From Malaya genurostris (taxonomy: Eukaryota; Arthropoda; Insecta; Diptera; Culicidae), in contig NC_080572.1 in the NCBI RefSeq assembly GCF_030247185.1, positions 174,970,975 to 175,034,974 of the forward strand: a stretch of DNA of 64,000 bases. Reading direction: 5' to 3'. The notes under the pieces were generated by a model. That model was not told where the DNA came from. It was given only the letters and a program-made list of their open reading frames with translations, and ran no database searches. Shown here piece after piece: positions 56,500 through 64,000 of this stretch. The position numbers and the translations under genes are program-made. Numbering within the stretch: position 1 is the stretch's first letter; every line of letters begins with the position of its first letter.

Positions 56500-57240
56500 A
56501 ATAGTTCTCAATTCTCCTAGTGATGAATTTATTGTGTCATCCAAATAGCCATTTTTCATTGAGGTAATTTCCAGGTTAAACGGGAAGAGCTCTCCATAAT
56601 CTATTCACTCTCGAATCGAGGCCGAATTGAGACAATTTAACCCCGCACTTGATCGATTTCGTCATTAACACAATTATTACACCGGAACGAACCATTTGAA
56701 TGTGATTTGTGATCGTATCATAGCTTTCAACAACCCGGCGGTTTGCAAGGTTGAAGCCGGAATTAATAAACGATATAATAATGATAATAAAGAGCTCAAG
56801 TTTGTCGTCAGAGCGATTTGCGCTATTTGTCAATTATCTGAGTTAAGATTTCATCTCTGGTTATCGGTAGCGTAAGCCGTTTGATCTTCGAATTGTGATT
56901 ATTAACTCAATAGTGGCTTTTAAACGTGCCCTATATTGTTGGAATCTGTGATATTCTCTAGTTGTACACATCCAAATGTTTACAACCATTTCTGTGACTC
57001 GACTCACTGGACTGTTCTTACCCAGAGCTCCGATCACCCAGCCTACACACTTATTTTATCATACTCAATCTATTGTAGCTAACACGGATTGGACAGAGAA
57101 TGAGATCAACGGTACATACACGGAGAACTCTCCGAAGTATTGAGCATCCCTTAATTCCGGGGTTTATAACCCTTAGGGTCTCCGGAGCTCCGATCAGAAG
57201 TCTGATTTTCCAACAAATGTATCTAGGGATTTTAGTTACA
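56500..57240 (+). repeat. CACCTAGTGG-family repeat, rearranged
   Basis: Starts GTTCTCAATTCTCCTAGTGATG with CCAAATAGCC; later TTTGATCTTCGAATTGTGAT, a GTGGCTTTTAAACG stretch, and towards the end GGGTCTCCGGAGCTCCGATC and TTTTCCAACAAATGTATC. Internal sequence is heavily diverged. Confidence 0.5.
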
Positions 57241-57414
57241 AGTAACCGGTTTGCCATTAAGCGCGCATGACCAAGGATGGCAAAAACTCACTCATGAGGC
57301 TCATTTTATCAGCTCACTTCATGATTTACGATGCAATCCGTACATTGAATTTAACGATGAAACTGGTCACTGATCTAATCAAGCACACTCATATTTAGAG
57401 ATCATCAAAGCCTT

Positions 57415-57605
57415 AGTATTACATTCCTGTAGTGGAATTTGACCTTCTGTTTCAACAGACTTCGCAGCCGATTCAGAGTGTACAGAACCAGTGCATGGCT
57501 GGCGCTAGGATTCTACTGACACTAAAAATCCTTCCAGGTCGGGGCTCGAACATACGACGACTGGTTTGTAAGACCAGCGCCCTATGCATTGAATCGTCAA
57601 CCGGG
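57415..57605 (-). mobile_element. SINE-1, minus-strand copy
   Basis: Minus strand reads CGGTTGACGATTCAATGCAT, GGGCGCTGGTCTTACAAACC, GTATGTTCGAGCCCCGACC (B-box GTTCGAGCCCC), GGAAGGATTTTTAGTGTCAG, GAATCGGCTGCGAAGTCTG and ends ACTACAGGAATGTAATAC. Nearly full length. Pairs in opposite orientation with the copy at 57797. Confidence 0.85.
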
Positions 57606-57796
57606 ACAAATCATCACTGATACCAAATACCATACATATTGATGGTTCTTACACTCTAAAAAACTTTAAAATTACACATGACTTAAAACTAAGCATGCCT
57701 TATTTTTGGGAATGAAGACTTGATATCACATCGACCAACATTTAAACGTAATCTTTCTGTTTGCTTTGATGTCAAATTTAGTGAAACTTCAAATTT

Positions 57797-57993
57797 AGTG
57801 GCGGTTCAAAGCATAGGGCGCTGGTCTTACAAGCCAATTGTCATATGTTCGAACCCCGGCATGGAAGGATTCTTAGTGTCAGTAGGATCGTAGTACTAGC
57901 CATGCAATGATTTTGTACGTTATGAATCGGCTACCAAGTTTGATGAAACAGAACGGTCAAATTCCACGGAAGGAATGTAATACCGGGACTTTA
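57797..57993 (+). mobile_element. SINE-1, plus-strand copy
   Basis: AGTGGCGGTTCAAAGCATAG, GGCGCTGGTCTTACAAGCC, ATGTTCGAACCCCGGCATGG (B-box GTTCGAACCCC), AAGGATTCTTAGTGTCAGTA, then CAAATTCCACGGAAGGAATG and GGGACTTTACTTTTTT. About 190 bp separates it from the oppositely oriented copy. Confidence 0.85.
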
Positions 57994-57999
57994 CTTTTT

Positions 58000-58564
58000 T
58001 ACATATTTCACATAACGCTTCTTTTATGCGCATCTATCGAAACGTGAATTTACATGATTTTTTTGTGCTGTATAGTTCTGATTTCATAGTACCTAACCAG
58101 TGGTGAACCGAGAAAATTTGGCGACCGGGGCAACATCTATTTATTTATTTATTTATTTTTGGGAGCAGGGAAAAGCCCGATGGAGAAGAATAATAGCAAT
58201 CTCTCTCTCCAGCAGGCATAAAACCTCCTCATCTTTTGTATCAACAGATTATAATGATCCAAAAGATACATTTACGTTCAAAACTAACAATTAAAAATAA
58301 CAGTTAAAGCTAAACCACTAACTCTAGTTGATGACCACTAACTAGTTGATGACACAATGTTACCACATTACAGAGCAGGCGAGATAGAAGAGAAAAGTGG
58401 ATATGAAGATGGAAGAAGAAGGTTAGTTGAGGGAGCAGTGAGTGAGCGTGGACGAACGACGGGGTTAGAACCGGCATGTAGATCTAGTTAGTGAACAAAA
58501 AGATGGTGGAAGACGGAGAAAATGAGAGGGAGGACGAACAGGTTAGTTTCGGTTTCCAATGAAG
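58000..58564. other. No gene; short TTTA repeat
   Basis: A (TTTA)4-5 run at 58137-58157. The remainder (58370-58560) is purine-rich (GAAGA/GGAG) with no recognised gene. Confidence 0.4.
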
Positions 58565-59158
58565 ATGATTTATTTACTGGATAGTTAAGGAATCGTTGAA
58601 TAAGCGTTTTATCGCATTACGCGAGAGATGAAAATCAAAGACCTGCAACTGTTAAACAAACGACACATACTGAGAAACGGTTCATTATATCCGTAGTTAG
58701 TTCTAGCACGAGGGATTCGTAAAAATGGATGTGAACGACAATTGCGACGATGGATGTCAAAGTTGACCAATCGTAGGAGATCAGGGCAATCAATATGTGA
58801 TTGTATTAAATCAGCGATGAAAACAGCCTTGTAGACGTTTCTACGAATACCAACGGATCCATTTCGATCAGTCGGCAACGATCGTTATAACTTGGAAGGT
58901 TTAATGGATATCTCCATGGTAGATTTCGGAGAGCAAACCTAATGAATTTGCGTTGAATAGCTTCAATATGATCAGTTTGATAATGAGGTGACCAAACGAC
59001 AGCAGTATATTCAAGCGATGATCGAACTAGTGCATAATTGAAGGCATCCGCTAATGATAGTTTGAAACATCTCAGTAAGAAGTGCAGAGCATTAAGGTAG
59101 AGTAAAAATATATACGGTTCCAAGTGACTTCCTTGAGGTACTCCAGAACTCACAGTCA
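58565..59158 (-). pseudogene. Jockey/CR1-like LINE reverse transcriptase, C-terminal fragment
   Basis: Minus strand from about 59157: VSSGVPQGSHLEPYIFLLYLN, an abrupt internal deletion that removes the catalytic FADD region, then ALVRSSLEYTAVVWSPHYQT, IEAIQRKFIRFALRNLPWR, LPSYNDRCRLIEMDPL; after a frameshift near 58850, ADLIQSHIDCPDLL, LVNFDIHRRNCRSHPFL, ARTNYGYNEPFLSMCRLFN to about 58610. The block order fits jockey/CR1-type elements. It lacks its endonuclease and active site and cannot function. At 59158 it meets an unrelated open frame on the other strand. Confidence 0.75.
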
Positions 59159-59159
59159 T

Positions 59160-59480
59160 CAACAACAATGAAGCACCCTTCTCAACGAAACCATCAGTAT
59201 CTCCTATAGAACAAAGTACACCAGCTGCATCTAACAACCTAGCCAACGCCTGGGCAAAAAGTAGCAATAATTTCGCCAACAGCAGTGATATCGAACTAAT
59301 CAACGGGAGCATGAAAAGTAAACCACTATTCCCCCTTTATTCGCTGGATAGCAATAAAAGCACCTCTTCTCCAAGGAAGAAAATAACAACAAGATCCAGC
59401 AAACACTTAATATTGTATAACGGCCGCGTTGAGCTTAAAAACGAAGGAGTCAAAAAAAACTTAAAAAAGAAGTTTGTTTA
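59160..59480 (+). other. Unassigned open frame, 5' partial
   Basis: Open from about 59141 to a TAG at 59478-59480, 106 codons counted from 59160, without an in-frame ATG until codon 66. Residues include PFSTKPSVSPIEQS, NLANAWAKSSNNFAN, LINGSMKSKPLFPLYS and a lysine-rich C-terminus (VKKNLKKKF). Ser/Asn/Lys-rich composition is coding-like, unlike the AT-driven chance frames nearby, and would suit an ORF1 or exon tail, but I recognise no family. It abuts the antisense LINE fragment. Confidence 0.3.
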
Positions 59481-59486
59481 GCTAGG

Positions 59487-59760
59487 CAAGCTAAATCCTG
59501 CGCTCCTGTTACTTCTACGTTGAATTATATGCATTAAATTCATGCGTAATAGCGTTTGATGGAAATAGTACATCCTTTGGCTGTGGTAAGCAATATTGTT
59601 TTCACTGAATTTTCGTTTTATGTTATTATCGGCATGGAAACGATTGTAAGTAGAACATGCTATCAAATTATAGGAACAACATGAATTTCGATTTAATTGC
59701 ATACGAAACTGATCATTTTCATAAAAATTCCGTCTAACATTAATTTTCCTTTAATGAAAC
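59487..59760 (+). repeat. Dispersed repeat, CCTGCGCCCTTGTAAC family
   Basis: Second copy of the repeat at 38745-38995: AAATCCTGCGCTCCTGTTAC, GAATTATATGCATTAAATTC, TAATAGCGTTTGATGG, TTTCACTGAATTTTCG, CATTTTCATAAAAATTCCGT and TAACATTAATTTTCC. The edge sequence GCTCCTGTTAC also occurs inverted near 20840. Confidence 0.55.
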
Positions 59761-60349
59761 ATTTTCTATAGGAAGTACAATTTACATTCATTAGAAAAAT
59801 GGTTTATTAAAACGTTGAAAACTTCCTTGTGTACCCAAGGTAGACTATCCAATGTCCCAGTTCGCGACATTCTTGCTTGTTGTGACCTTCCTTACATGAA
59901 ACTGCTTTATCATTTCATTGAGTCCATTGAAGTTCCAATTTAAATTTTATTTTATGTTATACTGTTTTCTCTTCCATGAGTTCAACCAATAGCCAGCTAT
60001 CTTACATTAAATAAAATTGATGAACTGAACAGTGTTTAGATTAACTAATGAATACCAACATACTAATATGATATTCGAATTGTATTAGGTTTAAAGTACT
60101 ATGTATTGTGGATGCCACGGCGAAGAAAAATTTATGTATATTGCCTATGAAATAAACGTATTTATGGAAAAAAAGTTGACAATACTTGTATAACAAAAGA
60201 ATTGTCTCATCTTGATACACTTTAGGATTTGGTTACAAGTTTGTACTGTTTGTACTAAGCGTATATGACAGTTTATTACCCGTGGATGACTACTAGCGGA
60301 AAACGATTAGTATGTCGTAAATTTGTTTACGCTCGAGACTTCATCATAA
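59761..60349. other. No gene recognised
   Basis: AT-rich; nothing identified. Confidence 0.35.
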
Positions 60350-60597
60350 AAGAGACTGTACCCAAATCCGATCCGTATACGATCGAGAATGGAAAAAAAT
60401 ACCCGTACCCAACCCGAACCCGAGAATAAATTTTCTTCCAAACCCGAACTCGACCCGTACCAGCTAAAAAATAAAAATCTTTACCCGTGCCCGACCCGAA
60501 ATCGAAAAAACTCTAAACCCGACCAAGTTTTTGTACTTGACTCGTACTCGTTTAAAATGAAAAAATCGTTACCCGTACCCGACCCTTACCCATCTCT
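60350..60597. mobile_element. ACCCG-rich hAT-like MITE
   Basis: The right end, inverted, reads TAGAGATGGGTAAGGGTCGG, close to the hAT end TAGAGATGGGCAA at 37876. The left end is decayed (AAAGAGACTGTACCC). The body repeats ACCCGxACCC and CCCGACCC units on one strand at least ten times, separated by AAA-rich spacers. A 74-codon frame across it is a consequence of the repeats. No clear 8-bp duplication was found. Confidence 0.55.
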
Positions 60598-61984
60598 ATT
60601 TGGTACAACTTAACTTGCTAAGTTTAACATGAATTAGTAAGCACTGATGAATCGAAGACGAAACGTAAACACAATCTAGTTTTGGTTGTATCGGACAAAA
60701 TGGGATACGTAAGGAAATTCGCCAATAAATAATTTCCAAAAAATTGTTAATTAGAATCTGTTTGTTAATTTCGCCTTGTGAAATTTTCAAGTTAGCGACA
60801 GCTACCAAACCGAGCACTGAGGATGCGTCATCATCATTTGTCAGGAACATGCGTTTCCGTCTATTGTTCCGTCATCACTGCAGTTGTTGAAAGTAGCGTT
60901 ACGGAAATTGATGGGTTTCTTTTCGTCTTTATTATTTTTCGAGGTATTTGAGTTATTTCTACCTGTAATAGACGTAACGTCGTTATGTATAGAAAGATAT
61001 TTTCTTATTATCAGTATTGACACGTAGTTTTCTTATCTTTGAATATAGTCAGAGATTTGGAATAGTGCCAGAGACATAGACGCGAGATTGACATAGGAAT
61101 GCATTCGAGATGTGTGTGGATATTAACTGATTTGATACCGTGTGACCGTTTAAGATTTTAGATTTAGTAGTCCTGAAAAGGACCGTTCGGTTTCGAAAAA
61201 TTCTAGGGTTCTGAACAGAACCGTTAGTGGCTTTGGAGTCTTTTAAAGGACTATTTGGTTACGGATGATTACGTTTGTATTCCAGAAAGTAGGATGCCAT
61301 TCCATGTCATTTGTACGTTTAATCCATGACCTAGAAGAAATCATTACATACATATAATCGTAACACAGTTGTACAGCCGCTTGCCGCCAAATTGTGGAAT
61401 TCTCTACGATATTACACATTGCTCGGAATATTTTTCTCGAACGCAATGTAATCAAATACTAGCTTTGTTTGTGCTTTTTTGGTACGAATTTCGCACTGCG
61501 AAAAGCACACCAAGCTATTCAAACTAGATTTGCACTGAATTGATGATTTTGAACTTCGATTTGCAAGGAAGTAATCTTAATAGTTTTTTAGATAAAATTG
61601 ATTGATGTATAATGTTCCCCATCGTTGTCCACTTTTCGTTTTCTTTTTCTCCAATGCAACCGACCAGCAGCTGGATGACGAGGCAAAACTCACAACAGCA
61701 GATATGCTCACAGAAGAACTAGTTGTTGTTTTTCTGCATTTAGGCTTGAGGAACGGAGCCTCATATTCGTCATTAACTGGAGCACTAGTTGAATGATGCC
61801 AGGTGTAGTTCCACTGTCTTGACGTAGATGGCGACCTGCGCATACAGCAGAAGAGAAAAAACAACCGATTTCTATAAGTGATGTATTTTTATTAAGTATG
61901 GCTCCTTACATTTTTTTGGACTAGTTTTTGGAAACAATATCAATTAAGTGCCCACCTTTATTAGAAATTCGAAACGACTCCTTT
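60598..61984. other. No assigned gene; small frame at 61602-61796
   Basis: Mostly unrecognised. Frame 61602-61796 (64 codons, plus) ends with ATDQQLDDEAKLTTADML, TEELVVVFLHLGLRNG and SYSSLTGALVE: amphipathic and protein-like, preceded by a pyrimidine tract and CAG that could be a splice acceptor. I cannot name a family. Confidence 0.3.
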
Positions 61985-62290
61985 TTTCTGCGTTTGCCAT
62001 TACATTTTAGAGTATCTCTGGTGTTATAGCGTCGATTTCAGAACGAATGTTTGCCTTGAGCTCGTCAATAGTTTGAGGCTGGTTGGCGTAGACCTTGCTT
62101 TTCAGATAACCTTACAAAAAGAAGTCCGGCGGTGCTAAATCAATAGTATTGTCAGATGGTGAATTTTTGCAGCGATATTTTTTCCGATATGCACGTTGAG
62201 TTAACACAATGGAACGACTGTTTTCGTTTTAAAGTATCACTATTTCAGCGCGTTGTTTCGGTGTGAAGCGATTCATGGCAAAAATTGTAC
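61985..62290 (-). pseudogene. Internally deleted Tc1/mariner transposase, DD41D-like
   Basis: Minus strand: MNRFTPKQRAEIVIL (62276), a stop, ENSRSIVLTQRAYRKKY, a few residues (SPSDNTI), then directly DLAPPDFFL, a stop, GYLKSKVYANQPQTIDELKANI, RSEIDAITPEIL. The N-terminal helix-turn-helix start is joined to the region of the third catalytic aspartate, so most of the catalytic core is deleted. The C-terminal part resembles the element at 21884-22519 (DLTPLDYFLWGYVKSKVY). Such deletion derivatives are typical of non-autonomous mariners. The inverted ends were not identified. Confidence 0.75.
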
Positions 62291-62465
62291 TAAATTGAAT
62301 TTTCCAAAACATATCTGATGCAATCGCTCTGTTGGTAAATGTGAAAGATATTCAGCGTTTACATACCGATATAAAAGATGGAGCACCTTATGTGAAACCG
62401 CATGGCTTCAAAATTTCTCAGAAAAAAGTCGAATAAAATAGCAATAGTAAAAACCATAGAAAAAA

Positions 62466-63558
62466 CTTTTTTAATCCACCTAGTGGTGTAATGGTGCCTT
62501 TCTCATTATACTTATATTCTCAAAAACATCACTAGAAGATTCTGTCAAGTTTCTTTTTTCTGAAATTTGAATAAAATCAAAAGCTTTCTTCGGTATCTTT
62601 TCAATTTGTAAACAGTTATGTCATGTTAATGAAGAGTTAAATGTGGCAACCCTGCACGCTATACAAAATTGAACAAAGCACGTTGTGTGCTAGGCGGGTG
62701 TGTTTTCTTCTTCTTCCGTACCGACGTACGTACCGATTTTGCAACGTTTTGTATGACAGTTTGGAAGTTTTGATACTCATTGCCCTATAATTTCGGAACA
62801 TGAAGTCGGATCTGGATGAAATTGCACAGTATCTTTTAAGACACTGAGAGCTTTAGTTGAATCATGATTTGTGAAAATCGGATTAACTGTTGCTGAGAAA
62901 TCGAAGTGATTTCCGTTTTTGGAGCTTTTCTTCACTATTACCGGTACGTTTGGAAGCGGAAACCGGGTACTAGTAGTCGCAAAGTAGGTTTATATATCCA
63001 CCAACTAACAAGGTCTGTCAACTAGATGAATTTACCAGTAAATTTTATAAAAATGTGCACCTCGTTTCGCCATCGCTTGTGAAAAAATCCTAATGAAATT
63101 GAAAATTTTTCAAAATCTCACTGTAATATCGAGACTGGAAGTCGGATCGAGATTAACTTTTCGAGGACTTCTTGAAGAATCTCAAGACCCTTCATTTGCT
63201 TCTTAGTTTGTAAAAATCGATTGAGATATTTCCGAGAAAATTGAATGCGCATTTTTTCATAGATTTGCACATATTGCCTTATAATCCCGGAACCGGGAGT
63301 CGGATAAAGATAAAATTCAATAACGATCGATGGGATCATAAGACCTTTCATTTGAATCTGAGTTTGCGAAAATCGGTTTAGCCATCTCTGAGAAAATCGA
63401 ATTACATTATTTGTCACAAACACACGTACACACACAGACATTTGCTCAGTTCGTCGAGCTGAGTCGAATGGTATATGACATTCGACTCTCCGGGCCTCGG
63501 TTCAAAAGTCGGTTTACACAGCGATTGTATAGCCTTTCAATATGAGAAAGGCAAAAAG
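62466..63558 (+). repeat. CACCTAGTGG-family repeat, longest copy
   Basis: Runs from TTTTTTAATCCACCTAGTGG to CCTTTCAATATGAGAAAGGC plus A5, about 1.09 kb, both family ends present. The interior has three or four AAAATCGxTTxAxCxxTxxCTGAGAAA modules (62875, 63217, 63374), CCCGGAACCGGGAGTCGGAT, a CACGTACACACACAGAC run and AGTTCGTCGAGCTGAGTCG. The terminal stem is GCCTTTC/GAAAGGC with an altered loop compared with the 5.7-kb copy, so pairing is kept. Confidence 0.75.
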
Positions 63559-63863
63559 ACTTTAGTGTGCATTTAGTACATCTACTTACAAATTTCTACG
63601 AACAAGTTTTCCCTTACATGAACGCATGTAATTTTCAGTTATTTTGGGTTAATGTAGAGCACTTTCGACTAGACTAAGCTTTTCATTCAATAGTGATTCA
63701 AAACAAATATTTTGTTTTACATAAAAACTAAATTGTGAAGAGGAACGATAATCAGTTCGCTTTCACATCTCATCCAAGTCAGTCGATATAACAAAACCGC
63801 TTACGTTCGGGACGAAAGAAGCCAAGTACAGTAGTGTGTAGTGAACAATAGAACGATCTCGAA
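63559..63863. other. AT-rich DNA and probable 5' untranslated leader
   Basis: 63775-63863 is GC-richer, begins AAGTCAGTCGATATAAC and leads directly into the reading frame at 63864. A CAGT-containing start is common for LINE internal promoters, so this may be an element's 5' end. Confidence 0.4.
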
Positions 63864-64000
63864 ATGAGTGAACTAAACAAACAAAAGCTATCGCCGACAC
63901 GAAAGAATACAATTGTTGTTGACTTCAGGCAGTACAAAATTCGACCTTCGATACGAGAACTTGAAAGTTTGCTTAAGGGGCAAATGCATCTTGACATTAA
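63864..64000 (+). CDS. ORF1-like protein, N-terminus (runs off window)
   Basis: ATG at 63864 opens a frame with no stop to the window edge (45 codons): MSELNKQKLSPTRKN, then TIVVDFRQYKIRPSIRELES, LLKGQMHLDI. The pattern of a short basic leader followed by a segment ending in a motif like QMHLDI resembles the start of ORF1 nucleic-acid-binding proteins encoded by mosquito retroelements, in which a zinc-knuckle region comes later. The recognition is tentative because only the first 45 residues are available. Codon use is less AT-biased than the surroundings, supporting real coding. If it is a LINE start, this copy retains its 5' end, unlike the other LINEs here. Confidence 0.5.
   Translation, partial: MSELNKQKLSPTRKNTIVVDFRQYKIRPSIRELESLLKGQMHLDI

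Noticed and set aside
62440..63575. Target duplication (AAAAACTTT-like) around the long CACCTAGTGG copy
   Set aside because: Only low-complexity A/T similarity, not distinguishable from the element's own A-rich ends.

Overview
This window looks like a repeat-dense stretch of a mosquito genome, most likely an Aedes-type culicine. The evidence is AT-rich DNA, several tRNA-derived SINE copies, RTE-, jockey- and LOA/I-type LINE remnants, Tc1/mariner relatives with a DD37E catalytic signature (ITmD37E type, described from mosquitoes) and a DD41D signature, and many small TIR elements. No conserved multi-exon host gene, rRNA, convincing tRNA gene or CRISPR array is visible. Species assignment is inference; no search was run.

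Layout. 1-5.8 kb: a TTAA-type element (1202-3220) interrupted by a TA-flanked element (1546-2704), then a second TA-flanked element (3594-4506) carrying a small two-exon MBT-domain gene resembling the first MBT repeat of Polycomb protein Scm. That element sits inside a copy of a common repeat called here the CACCTAGTGG family. 6.5-9.9 kb: an array with a TTTTACCCC motif every ~163 bp that switches strand in mid-array, bounded by CACAGTGGGG termini and split by a young LOA/I-type LINE with a 60-bp target duplication. 10.8-19 kb: SINE copies, a jockey-clade LINE, an unusual A-B-A'-B' inverted repeat, a long ATT microsatellite and a decayed RTE element. 21.7-22.6 kb: a DD41D mariner whose 178-bp inverted ends are built from its own transposase 3' end. 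24.6-26 kb: a mariner fragment fused to an RTE fragment. 28.5-30.6 kb: an RTE copy split by a hAT element that holds a SINE, beside an antisense RTE fragment split by another SINE. 36.5-38 kb: a mariner gene split by a hAT MITE. 40.5-43.3 kb: another RTE split by a hAT element. 46.3-47.2 kb: the uninterrupted partner of the 1.2-kb element. 51.5-52.8 kb: a nearly complete ITmD37E element. 57-60 kb: a convergent SINE pair and an antisense LINE. 62-64 kb: an internally deleted mariner, a long CACCTAGTGG copy, and the start of an ORF1-like reading frame that runs off the end.

The elements date one another. Intact target duplications (60 bp; CTATCTAC; AAAAGGTT; TTCCGATC; TACGCCGTC; TA) and reading frames or repeat copies that become continuous once the insert is skipped give a relative insertion order. 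Several structures (8605-9583, 15371-15930, 21702-22626, 57415-57993) would fold into long double-stranded RNA if transcribed, and so are candidate small-RNA sources (inference). The most unusual item is the MBT-domain gene packaged inside a TIR element.
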